A stretch of 64,000 nt of DNA from Bidens hawaiensis (Eukaryota; Streptophyta; Magnoliopsida; Asterales; Asteraceae): assembly GCA_021521415.1 (NCBI GenBank), contig JAIQDT010004992.1, forward strand, positions 1 through 64,000, read 5' to 3'. Positions 43,330 through 54,311 of this stretch are shown piece by piece. The notes under the pieces were generated by a model. It was not told the origin of the DNA. It was given only the letters and a program-made list of their open reading frames with translations, and did not search any database. A program made the position numbers and the translations under genes. Position 1 is the stretch's first letter. Each line of letters begins with the position of its first letter.

Positions 43330-44314
43330 TGTTGATCTTCTTGGTTTTTACAGGCGGACATTAGATCAAAATTTATTGCTCTAAGAACCTAGTAAGCTTT
43401 GTGTTTCAGTTGTATGGGTAGATGACATGCTTTACCATAAACAAACTTGACGGGTGTTGTTCGTATGGGGGTTTTGTAGGCTGTCCAAAGGGACCAAAAA
43501 GCCTCATCTATCCTTTCTACCCAATTCTTGAAATTCATCCCAATAGTTCTTTCGAGGATCCTCTTGATTCCTCGATTCGAGACTTCTACTTGCTTACTGC
43601 TCTAAGTGTGATATGGTGTTTCCATACGGTGGTGAACTCCATATCGTGTTAAGACTTTTTCCATTAGGGAAATGCATTAGTGAGTACCTCTATCGCTGAT
43701 TAAGGCCTTAGGAGTACCGAATCATGAAAATAACCTTTTTCAGCAATGGTACTACAACCCGAGCATCGTTAGTGGGAAGAGTTGAGCTTACACCCATTTA
43801 GAAAGGTTGTTGACTGCTACTAGGATGTAATTATTTTCGAATGGGTTAGGAAATGGGCCCATTAAATTTATTCCTCATACATCAAAGACTCACATATTTG
43901 AATGCCTTTTCGAGCCATCTCATTTTTGGCTGAGATGTTTTTGGCTCTTTGACAAGCATAGCATGCTTGGATCAAATCATGTGTATCTTTATATATGGTG
44001 GGCCAAAATAATCGTACATCAAACACTTTTCTGACAGTGGTGGCGGTACAGTAGTGTCCACTGGTTGGTCCTTCATGGCAGTTTTTAAGAATATCCAATG
44101 CTTCCTCTCCTGATACCCACATGCGAACAACCTGATCGAAACATATCCTAAACAAGTAAGGTTCTTCCCAGAAGTAGAACTTAAGGTCGGAGAATAATTT
44201 CTCTCGTTGTTGATGAGTTATCCATTTTCTTAGGATTCCACAATCTATATAGTTCGCGAAATCAACAAACCAAGGACTATCATCCTTTTCTTTTATGAAC
44301 GCTTGGATATGCAT
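43330..44314 (-). pseudogene. I integrase
   Basis: The zinc-binding domain is clear: HEGPTSGHYCTATTVRKVF, then QACYACQRAKNIS (HHCC; 44080-43920). The core is decayed: GINLMGPFPNPFENNYILVA with the first Asp changed to Asn, and PKALISDRGTH with the second Asp. The tail has VYGKACHLPIQLKHKAY, the usual end of Athila-type integrase. Multiple stops interrupt it. Confidence 0.85.
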
Positions 44315-44329
44315 TAGAACTTAATGTGG

Positions 44330-44760
44330 AAAATTATCATCGATAATATGAACGCTTGGATATGCGGCTACATTCTCTTTTCCTTGACTTCTATGTCGAA
44401 TTCTTGGAGTAGGAGAATCCATCGGATAAGTCTGTATTTTTCATCTTGCTTGTTGAAGAGGTATCGTATGGCGGAATGGTAGGTGTAAACTATGGTTTTG
44501 GAGAGAACTAAATTGGGTGAACACTACGCTAATAGATATTTTTTGTTGTGGTGTAATTTTATTGTGCATCATTAAGAATTTTACTAGCATAGTAAATTGG
44601 GTGATAATGTTTCTCTTTGCGTTTTCCGAATACGGCTTCAACTGCAAAGTCACTTGTATCACACATGATTTCCAATGGAAGGGTTCAATCGAGTGTATTC
44701 ATGATTGGTGTGTTGACAAGTTTGTCTTTTATTATGTTGAATGATTCAACACATTATTTA
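44330..44760 (-). pseudogene. I RNase H
   Basis: CDTSDFAVEAVFGKRKEKHY then HPIYYASKILNDAQ (44660-44570) is the gypsy RNase H start, with the catalytic Asp in CDTSD. A stop follows in NDAQ*NYTTT. The rest is degraded. Confidence 0.8.
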
Positions 44761-45624
44761 GAGAAGACGAATGATTCATCTTTCTCTAGAAGTTTGGCCA
44801 CAGGTCTAGCAATTTTGGAGAAGTCTTTTATGAAGCGGCGATAGAATTCTGCGTGGCCTAGAAAACTTCTAGTGGCTTTGACTGAAGTTGGTGGCGGAAG
44901 GTTGGATATGATTTCGATTTTTGCCCTATCAACTTCTAACCCTGCATGTGATATCTTGTGACCGAGAACAATGCCCTCGTTGACCACAAAGTGGCATTTT
45001 TCCCAGTTGAGTACTAAGTTTACTTCCTCACATCTAGCCAACATTTTCTCCAGTTTTTTTAGATAATGATGAAAGAGTCTCCAAAGACTGAGAAGTCATC
45101 CATGAAAACTTCCATAGAGTGTTCGATCATTTCATGATAGATGGCCAGCATGCGAAGTTGGAAGGTGGACAAAGTGTTGCATAGTCCAAACGACATTATT
45201 CGATAGGAGAAAGTGCCTTACGGACATGTAAAGGTGGTTTTCTCCTAATCTTCAGGAGCAATGGGAATCTTAAAATATGCTGAGAATCCATCAAAAAACA
45301 ATAGAAAATTTGTCTAGATAAGCGTTCAAGAATTTGGTCAATAAAGAAAGTGGAAAATGATCTTTTCTTGTGGTTCCGGTAGTCAATGCAAACTCGCCAG
45401 CCTGTGACGGTCCTCATCGGTATTAGCTCTTTCTTCTCGTTCATTACTACTGTCATTCTTCCATTCTTGGGTACTACTTGAACTAGACTAACCCAAGGAG
45501 AATCTAAGATTGGGTAGATCAATCCGGCATCAAGGAGTTTGATTACTTCTTTCTTCACCACATCTTGCATGTTGGGATTAGGACGTCTTTGATGTTGGAC
45601 CACTGGTTTGTATTCTTCCTCCAT
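44754..45624 (-). pseudogene. I reverse transcriptase
   Basis: NPNMQDVVKKEVIKLLDAGL, the WVSLVQVVPKNGRMTVV block and WRVCIDYRNH begin the RT (45560-45370). A shifted frame follows, with FGLCNTLSTFQ and the active site EVFMDDFSVFGDSF (45105-45080). The thumb and connection LARCEEVNLVLNWEKCHFVV, GIVLGHKISHAGLEVDRAKI and RSFLGHAEFYRRFIKDFSKI (45040-44800) complete it. The active-site residues are intact, but the frame is broken at least three times. Confidence 0.9.
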
Positions 45625-45894
45625 GATGATTTTATGAGTTCAAAAGGAAGGACTAATGCCCTTGATATCCATGATCTTCCATGCGATATCCTTCTTATGG
45701 TTTTTAAGAACCTTAAGCATTTTGTCTTTATCTTTTTTAGAAAGGTGAGATGAAATAATTACTGGGAGTTGAGAGTCTTTTTCTAGAAAGGCGTATTCGA
45801 AATGGTTCGAAAGTTCTTTTAACTCTAAGGCTGGTGGTTCTTCGATTGATGGTTTTGATTTTTCATTACATTCGGTGATCTCACATATTACTTC

Positions 45895-46479
45895 TCATAC
45901 TTCTTGATTATCTAGATTTTCATTTTCTTGAATGGGTTTGGTGATGGTTTTGGCTAAGACTTTTGTTTCTAATGTTTTATTTATGGAGGACTTTCGCACA
46001 TAGAAACTCACAATAGAATCGATGATGCCGACACAGAATAATGTGTCATTGTAATGTTGCGGATGTTGCATAGATTTTCCTATGTCAAAAGTTATTGCCT
46101 CGTTATTGACCCTGAGAGTGATTTTTCCGGTCCAAACATCTATAATAGCCTTTGCGATGGCCAAAAAGTGTCTTCTAGAAAGCAGAGATACACTTTTGTC
46201 TTCCTCCATGTCTACAATTACAAAATCTATTGGGAAAACAAATTTGTCAATTTCAACAAGCATGTTTTCAACAATGCCCCAAGGATATTTAAGGGATCGG
46301 TCAGCTAATTGAATACTCATGCGGGTGGGCTTAGGTTCTACTATCCCTAGTTTTGCAAAAACCGCATAAGGCATTAAATTAATACTAGCTCCTAGGTCAG
46401 CCAAGGCATTGCTAACAGACAAATTTCCTATGAGACAAGGGATAGTAAAGCTCCCTGGATCGGTCATTTTAGGTGGCAA
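45895..46479 (-). pseudogene. I aspartic protease
   Basis: The 194-codon open frame contains FTIPCLIGNLSVSNALADLG then ASINLMPYAVFAKLG. The catalytic triad is D-L-G in place of D-T/S-G, a form usual in Athila-type protease. The second-lobe block DFVIVDMEEDKSVSLL follows. It would cleave Gag-Pol. Both neighbours are in other frames. Confidence 0.85.
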
Positions 46480-48260
46480 CTTGTTTTGGAGGACATGCGA
46501 GAGCTGCTCCAGCTTCCTTTGTTGGTTAGCACTTCTTTGAGAAACTTTGCATACTTCGGCATCTGAGCATTGTCTTCGACTAAAGGGATGTTGATGTAGA
46601 GTTGTTTGATGAGTTCTAAAAACATCCCGTGTTGTACTTGCAATCTCTCATGTTTCAGCCGTCTAGGATATGGAATTGGTGGAATATAAGTTCTGTCTGG
46701 TTCTTTAGGTTGTACGGTACCTGTTGGGATCAGTCTTTCCTGCGTCTTATCAGGCACTTCCTTCTCCATAACTGGTTTTGAAGTTGGTGAGGCAACAACG
46801 TTCGTGCCACTTCTCAATGTAATAGTGTTGGCTGATGCATTAGGTTTGTTATAGTGTTGATTGGAAGACCTGGTCTTCCAGACAATTATCGAGCAATCTG
46901 TCCGATTTGAGTTTCTAGATTTTGCAATGACGCTTGTTGATTTTTTAGGTCAGCTTCATGCTTTAACAATACTCTACTGATATCAGCGGCTCTTAAGTCA
47001 GCCTTCTTTTCTGCTTCATTTGTCTTGGTCATGATTTGGCTCAACATTTCTTCAATTTTTGAGTAATTTGAATTTTGATGGTTGGTGGACCTTTGTTCTT
47101 CAAATTGAGGTTTTGGTTGGAAAGATTGATTCATCAGCCTCTTTTTGAGTGTTAAATCCGTCCTTCCAACTAAAATTCAGGTGGTTTCTCCATCCTGGAT
47201 TGTAGTTGTTGCTGAAAGTGTTATTTTGACAGGTGTTGCAGTCATTTGTCTTATGTGTTCCTCCACAGGTGTCAGAGGGGATCTTGGTTTTTGATAGCTC
47301 GGCTTGAAGTTTTTCGATTTTTTTTAAAGGTTCCTAAAGTTGTGCAGTGACAAGTTTGTTGGAATCGACGTGGTGCATTCCTTTATCTGTTGGTGTAGAT
47401 CTTGGTGGGTTATAAGCGAAACTCTTCTTTGCTGCCTTATCCATGATTTCAAATGCTTCGTTAGGTGATTTGAATCCCATGTCTCTACTTGAGACTTGGT
47501 AGATTGCCTTTTGTGTGTGACTGGATTGTGCGCCAAAGAAACATTGTATTTGTAACCATACTCTCAATCCATGATGTGGGCATTTTCTTAGAAGAATTTT
47601 GTATCCCTCCCATGCTGAGTGTAGCGAATCATCATCATCGGTCCAACATACGGTAATGCTGGCTCGATAATTTTTTGCTTTATCAGGCGGAAAGTTAGTG
47701 ATAGAACCAGAACGTGTTCTATCCAAGTTAGTGATAGAACCAGAAGGAGGAGATTCTATCCATTCTAAGGCTTGACCCCTTAGAGAGAAAGGAAAGACTT
47801 GGTGTTTGATTTAATTTTCTGAACAGTATTAAATTTTAAAGGTTCCGCATGTTCGTAAGAATCGAGATATATGAGAAAGAGGGTCTTTGTCGAGGAGACC
47901 ATGAAATTGAACTGAATTTTACAGCATATGAATAGTGCTTGATTTGATTTTGAAATTTTTGGTGATTTCAGGTAGGGTCACTCCATTCCCGTAGCCTTCG
48001 AGGGTTGGCTTGGCATATTGGCTCATGCTTGGTACATTGTTTTATGTTCCGTCATTTCTTCGATTTGTTTTCTTCCGATGCCGTGGCTTCTACTTATTCG
48101 TCTTTGATTGTTTCAGCGGCTTCTGTTGCCCGTTTGCGTGTTCTTTGGCGGAAAAGTCGTTCGGGTTCAGAGATTGGAAAAACAAGCTCATGTCCAAATG
48201 TAGAAGACATAGATAGGATTAAATCAAATTTGAACTTTTTTGAATTTAAAACTAAGGGTT
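46464..48260 (-). pseudogene. I gag
   Basis: Right to left: a decayed N-terminal region with HGLLDKDPLSHISRFLRTC (near 47900) and HQVFPFSLRGQALEWIES. Then SLHSAWEGYKILLRKCPHHG and RVWLQIQCFF (47640-47540), NEAFEIMDKAAKKSFAYN, a lost knuckle region, a short coiled coil (47040-46890, QQASLQNLETQIGQIA) and YPRRLKHERLQVQ with a QLYINIPLVEDNAQMPKYAK linker toward protease. All are Athila/gypsy Gag landmarks. At least four frame breaks occur. A 13-residue stretch near the ITNFPPDKAKN start seems duplicated (about 47690-47745). Confidence 0.8.
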
Positions 48261-48403
48261 TGTTAATGTTAAACTAAAGGTTAGGTTAGGCTTAAAATAT
48301 GAAAAATTCTAATCTAATAGTTAGTAAAAAAAAGCTAGAAATTTGTACAATTTAAAAATAGTGATTAAATTAAAACATGGATCGTTCTTAGAAACGTACC
48401 GTG

Positions 48404-48421
48404 TCCCCGGCAACGGCGCCA
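48404..48421 (-). other. I primer-binding site
   Basis: The minus strand reads TGGCGCCGTTGCCGGGGA six bases after the LTR end, the PBS type typical of Athila/Tat elements. Confidence 0.9.
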
Positions 48422-48427
48422 AAAACT

Positions 48428-50227
48428 TGATGTGCGTGTGTGTGGTTAAAAAGTAGTAAAGGATGGGTATTTTAGCTTTCACACAAGATCTTGTTTATAA
48501 TTTTTAAAAGTGATTTCTACTAGACTAAACACACACAAAATATGCAAGTGTACCTATCGTATATGTAGAATAGTATTTGTAAGAACCAATTATCGATCCG
48601 TGGAAACAAATATTTCTAACAATGAATATCCGTTTTACTTCAATCAGAGAGTTTTAATCATTTTGGGGTTGATTCTTAAACTTTTTATAAAATATAATAC
48701 TTATATATTTAATATGTAGGTGACAAGAGGATAATTTTTAAATGTCTAATTCAGTTATATGAAGGTTACCATCTAAGATTAAGTATCCTCTTCATTCTTC
48801 CATGATGATTAATAAGTAAACATGTGATAAATTTGCCTTAATAATATATGATAAAATAGTCCATCATTTAAAGTGAACATATTATATGACATAAAAGAAA
48901 GTAACATGCATCTTTTCAAGTCCATCCTTGCTTAATCTCATACTACCACGGGAATATCAATTTAAGTAGGCAAGTAGTTTAGTAAAGTAGAAAGATTAGG
49001 ATTGACTTCAATTTCTCAAATATCAATTCTAACAACTTCGGGTGATTGTAGTTGTTTCACACAATCTCCCCTTGGTTGATTTAAGTAGGTTATAGTTACA
49101 CATTCCTTTAACATATGATTTATTTAACTAGCATGATCGTGTTAACAATGTTATTTCAGAATTATCAAAACTAGAGAAATAGATCATAGCTTATATATCA
49201 TCATTTCTAAGTACAATATAAGGATCCATCTTTTATCTTGAATATATTATCAAGGTATTCTTTTTTACCATTTCTAGTCTTCAAGAACATGAGTGAATCA
49301 TAAATGATTGTTAATCATCAACCTTGATGTATTGAGTTAAAGTGATTAAACATTTTTCATGAAAGGATAATTGAATTTACCAAAATAAATCACAAGTTTA
49401 ATATAATCATCAAGTAAAACAAAGTTCTTCATAGAAATTAGATGGTAAATAGAGTTTAGATCATAATGAGAATGGTTATGAACATTAAAAGAGATGAAGA
49501 TAACAAACAAATGATCAAATTAGACCAATGCAACCAAATGTGGATGAATCTTCCTTATTCAGTGGTGATGGATGATGATGATGATGAATGATGGTGATGA
49601 TAACCTCCAAGCCTTCAAACTCTCCACAATACTTTCAATATGAGTGTAAAGTGGGTGTTTTAATAAGAAAAAACTCGTGTAGAACTCTACTCAAGCACAC
49701 TTGTCGAATGCAACATGCTTCACTATTTATAGGCAGTTTGCGAAGCCAGACACGACCACATTCTCTATGAGTTGCGCCCCCGTATCCATTTACCCTCTCG
49801 CATTTAATGCTCTGTCAGATTGTACATGATGACTCACCACGAGGGCGTCCTCTATGAGGCACGGCCCCGCGTTTTTGTTTTCTTGTTATATTTTCATTTG
49901 TCTTTTAATAAAGGTGACCACGGCCCCATGTCTTTAGAGGCACGGCCCCGTGTCCATTTGTGTTTTTTTGCATATTTTCGTCTTTTATTGCACAAGAGAG
50001 CATGGGGGCGTGTTCCATGAGGCATGGGGGAGTGTTTCACTGTTTTCTTGGGTTTTCTTTGATTGTTGTTTGGATTTTCGTTCGTTTATTCATTTGAGGC
50101 TTGGGTTTACCTGAAAATACATTTTAACATGATAAGTAGCTATTTAAACTATATTATTTAATAGAAGTTGCAGTTTTTATTGATTATTTGATGCTAAAAA
50201 AATGTTTATTTTTATATACATCAAGCA
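48428..50227 (-). mobile_element. I 5' LTR
   Basis: This is 1,800 bp, TGCTTGATGTATATAAAAA...CACGCACATCA. The right half is repeated at 38784-39750. GC-rich words such as CACGGCCCCGTG recur at 49850-49960. An ATGATG microsatellite is at 49565-49600. Confidence 0.85.
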
Positions 50228-50442
50228 TCACCAAGGAATGGTGCAACATACACATCGTCGAGGCATCTCGAACAATCAGGAGGTACAAATCCTAGATGTG
50301 CTCGAAATCTCAGTTCCCATTTAGCAAAGTCGCTAAATTACATCAATCGGGGGTATTTAGAATGTGACCCAATCTCAGCTTCCAAATAAAGCACTTGTTG
50401 CATCATCATGTTTTGAGAAGCTAACACATAGAAGTTAGCCAT
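50228..50442 (-). pseudogene. M gag-like N-terminal fragment
   Basis: The ATG at 50442 opens MANFYVLASQNMMMQQVLYL. After one stop come FSDFAKWELRFRAHLGFVPP and a Cys-containing CSRCLDDVYVAPFLG end at the LTR of element I. A short F..W..RF..H stretch is common near the start of copia Gag, so a gag origin is plausible, not proven. Confidence 0.45.
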
Positions 50443-50519
50443 GTCAAAAATATGACTTAAACAATCCATAAATTTAATTTAGTTTTAAGTTGTCCAATAT
50501 AAAAACTTATGGGTGAAAA

Positions 50520-51030
50520 TTGTAACATTTGGTAACGAATGGGTAAACTTTGTAACAAATGAATGACAACAAATAGGTATCACGAATGGTAAATGGTAAC
50601 ACATGGTGAACCGTGGAACGAATAGGTTATGGTAACGAATGATATCATGAATCAAGTGACGAATGATACCACAGTCTTCACGAATGACTATAACGTATAT
50701 ATATCACGAATGAAGATTCAATGATAATGAATCAACACACAAATGATCAAACGAATAGCATAACGGATGGCATGACAAATAAGGTGACAAATAGGGTGAT
50801 GTTTCTGTAGCGAATGAGGTTATAACGAATGGAACTTGATGAGGAATGGAATAGCAAATCAGCTAGTCACAAATGGGTTTCCGTAACGAATGACTGATCA
50901 TGAATAGGCAACAGTAACGAATGAGCGGTTATTAAGTTGTAACAACCTTTCCACATGTTGAAATTCAGTTATAATCTGACAGCGAATGGGTAGCTACAAT
51001 ATAACAAATGATTGATTATAGAGAAACGAA
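50520..51030. repeat. M leader array of (A)ACGAATG motifs
   Basis: More than 20 copies of ACGAATG or its near variants (ACAAATG, ACGAATA), mostly in one direction and spaced 12-30 bp, lie between PBS and gag-like start. Confidence 0.7.
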
Positions 51031-51578
51031 TGAATCCTTTGAATCTTCAAATCTTCAAACTCAAATTCCCATAACTGAGTTTTTAGATTCAAACTAACAC
51101 AAATTTATGGAATACTCGTCCGAAACTTAACTAAATCAACAATATATAGCTTAATCAAAATGTCTAATACCCGCAAACAAACCCAACTCAACCAAACCAC
51201 CAATTCCGAATCAAACCTTGTCCAAAACCCAGATAACCAGTTAAACATAAACCTATGTTTCAGTAACACCAAAACCAACTCAAATCCATTCCATTAGCAA
51301 ACAATAACCCAATAACTCAAACTGAATCACTTTAATCTGATTACAAATCGATTATTGATCAATCAATCTTCAATTATCCATCTCAACATGTTAATTGAAT
51401 CAAAATTGAATAAATCAATTTCAAATATCAAACTAATACAACTAACTAATGAATTCTCAACAGTTCACCATGATAATAACTTAAATCTCTTACACAATCG
51501 AACTCTCAGCTCTGATACCACTCGAGAGAGCTTGATTGAGCTTAATACTAATCAATTCATGATAGATATTGATATAGG

Positions 51579-52525
51579 TGTTGGAATTGATCTGCCCAAG
51601 ACACATATTAGAGTTGATGTGGCTAGTACGTATTGATCCAAGTCGGGTCATATCCAATAACAAGCTAGATAAACACCGAGAATATTTGTTTATGTATGAT
51701 ATGATCATAAGAAAATGAATATTGACACTTGAGTTATTTGGAAAAGGGTTTCTAAATAAAAATGTACTTGTGTAATAAACAAATCATATGGATGATTTAT
51801 GTTTTATGAGAGAACATTACATGTTGTTAATTAAGTTGGTTAAATAACAATATGTGAATAATGGTTACTAAGCATGTCACCCAACATGTAATAAGTTTTG
51901 TTATATCTTATAAATATATATATGGATATATATTTATGTTATAAAACAAAATTAATAATATTAATAATGTAAAGGAATCTCTTACACTTGATATTATTTT
52001 ATTATTAAAGTTGAGGTAGTGGAGACATGCAATGGATATCATTGGTGGAGAGAAAGATGCTTTTGAATAAAACCAAGTCTTTCTCTTTCCTTCTTTCATA
52101 ACACATAATTAATTATACAAAAGTAACAAAGGTTTCTCTCTTCTGTTTTCCTCTTGGATTTTCGGCCAAGGAAGAAAGGCAAGGAAGAAAGGGTTATCAA
52201 GTGTTCAAATCCTAGCTAGAAGTGGTGTCTTGTTGGAGCTTGGGGTATACTAGATTGAGGAGCTTCCATATTCAAGTTCTTGCCTTTCAATCATCATCCT
52301 TTTCACACTTATTTGGTTACTTGAAAGGTAGTTTAACATGCATGAACTTATAGTGACATGCATGTGTTTGATAGTGTGTAATTCGTATTTGGATCCGGTG
52401 TTTGGGTTTTGCATGTATTGAATTGGTTCTATACACTAAAACTAACAAGATTTAAAACTTATATCCGCTGCGTTTTTGGTAAAATAAGGATTTTATCACT
52501 TTGATAATCTTGTTAAAACCCAACA
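51579..52525 (+). mobile_element. G 5' LTR
   Basis: This is 947 bp, TGTTGGAATTG...AAACCCAACA. It includes TATATATATGG-type AT-rich promoter sequence (near 51912) and a duplicated GGCAAGGAAGAAAG (52167-52195) shared with the 3' LTR. Confidence 0.95.
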
Positions 52526-53999
52526 ATGGCATCAAGAGCCGCTTATACGAATGCATGATTCATTAGACCCAAAATTTTTCGGTTTTATGGTGGGTTTCAC
52601 CATTTGGCCGAAAAATTTTAGGGGTTTTGGTTACCCCATGGTTTTTCAAGGTTATACTTTACATGCATGTGGTAATCTTGAAAAACCAAGTCATTTGGAT
52701 GATTGTTTAGTTTGTTTGGACAAAACCCAAAACTTTCGGTTTGCTTAAGCTTGGCCGAAAGTTTTGAGGCAAAAAGGGGGAACCATTTTGGTCTTGTATT
52801 ATTGCATATTTGGATGTGTAATAGATGTTCATAACCTAGCCATGTCCTTGTGTTTGGTTGAATGATTGTGTTGGTTGTTTGTTCATTCGATTTGGTTGTA
52901 ATATTTATTTGGGTTTGTAATCTATTTATTCATTCATATGGCTTGTAATAATAAGTAGATTAAATGTATTTCTTTTACTAGAAAAATGTATTAGGATATA
53001 TTTTGTAAAAGAAGATGCATGGATGGAAGCCCAAATAAAATGATGAAGAGCACAACACCGGGAGTAAACACTTAGAGCATATGGATGCGGAATCAAGTGG
53101 GAGTTCACCGACACAAGTGCATGTTCTTTTGGTTCCCTTAGGAGAGACTTTTTGACACACTTGTCTTCGGTCAACAAGTGTGGTCAACATTAGGAGGCTA
53201 TGGTTATGAACTTGTGGTTGTGTATATTTTATGCTTGCATGGTTGATTTACTTATTATTTGCAATATGGTTTGCTTAACAACTTAAAATCAACTAGCATA
53301 AAATTGGTTCCTTAGAAATCGTTAGGTAATAAAAATTGGTTTTATTAATAGCTAATGATTTCATAATAAAATGGGTTTTATTAAAAGGAATTTTGAAAAT
53401 GGGTTTTTCAACTAAGTACCATACATTTGAATGCATGCAAATGAAAGGTACAATAAATAGTTTTCCAATCTAGAATTTAGAAAACTAAAATCCCTTTTAA
53501 AAACAAGTTAAACACCATCCTTTTATACGACACTTAGTCACTTGTAGACTTGATAGTGGGTTAGGATCACCTAAGCACTTTTAAGAAAACTTGTGATCTT
53601 AAGGTGATTTTACAAGTACTTTTGGCATTAGGATCACCTAACCACTTGTATGAGTAAACTCACACGTGTGTATAAGTAGGACGACTTGATTTGAAACCAT
53701 GACTATAGGATCACCTTAACATGGATTTCAAAGGTGTTGATGGGATTTAACATACCAACTAAACATATGATGTTTAACCGATCCCATAAAACTAGAAGTT
53801 GCAAAGGGTTGCAATTGTCAAACGTTGACTACCTTGTTAATTCGAATAGTAGGATAAAGGTCACCTAACTACTATTTGAATGAAACGTTGGGTTCTAGAT
53901 TTTAATCAATAATTGTCTTGGAGACATTAAAGGGTATTAAAGATTAAAATTTTATTAATATCGAAAATACTAATTTTAACTTTGTTAAAATTCTTTTAG
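52526..53999 (+). other. G PBS and untranslated leader
   Basis: ATGGCATCAAGAGCC directly after the LTR is a variant Met PBS. The rest is leader. GGCCGAAA(A/G)TTTT motifs near 52600 and 52750 echo TTTTCGGCC of the LTR. AGGATCACCTAA recurs at about 53563, 53630, 53707 and 53851 (variant), with an inverted TTAAGGTGAT at 53600. The short frame at 52551-52748 has no family features. Confidence 0.7.
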
Positions 54000-54311
54000 A
54001 TGGCCGCAAACAAAGCACCGAACGCAATTATCCCACACGTGCATAATCTATCACTAAGATCCATTCTGGATAAGGATCGTCTAAACTTTAACAACTTCAT
54101 GGATTGGTATCGAAACTTGAGAATTGTTCTCAAGCAAGAAAAGAAGTCTTATATTTTAGACGATCCTATTCCCGATGAACCCGATGTCAACAACTTGGAT
54201 GCCTATGCGGATTGGCTGAAATACAACGAGGATTCGGTGCAATTCTTGCCTCATGTTGGGAACAATGATTCACGAGATCCAAAAGGATTTCGAGAATCAT
54301 GGGGCGTATGA
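54000..54311 (+). pseudogene. G gag N-terminus
   Basis: The start is ATGGCCGCAAAC at 54000, just after the leader. LRSILDKDRLNFNNFMDWYR and NLRIVLKQEKKSYILDD are typical of plant copia Gag. Near 54240 (after NEDSVQ) the reading moves to the +1 frame that starts at 54253; the last about 20 codons of this frame are therefore wrong. A one-base insertion or two-base loss explains it. Confidence 0.85.

Larger units (their letters stand above)
38784..50227 (-). mobile_element. Element I: Athila-type Ty3-gypsy retrotransposon
   Basis: On the minus strand: 5' LTR (50227-48428), PBS TGGCGCCGTTGCCGGGGA, gag, protease, RT, RNase H, integrase, a post-pol ORF with a splice-acceptor-like start, a polypurine tract (AAGTGTGGAGA, 39761-39751) and a 3' LTR cut to its first 967 bp (39750-38784). 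The PBS type, domain order and post-pol ORF fit Athila. All frames are interrupted. Confidence 0.9.
50228..51578 (-). mobile_element. Element M: 5' remnant of an A/F-family element
   Basis: On the minus strand there is an LTR end (51578-51522), PBS TGGTATCAGAGC (51520-51509), a leader with an ACGAATG/GTAACGAATG array (51030-50520) and the start of a gag-like frame (50442). The LTR/PBS junction GCTCTCTCGAG|TGGTATCAGAGC matches element A's. It is cut on the left by the element I LTR and on the right by element G. Confidence 0.65.

Noticed and set aside
52551..52748. 65-codon frame in the G leader
   Set aside because: It lies in an untranslated leader, has no recognisable domain, and depends on an ATG just after the PBS.
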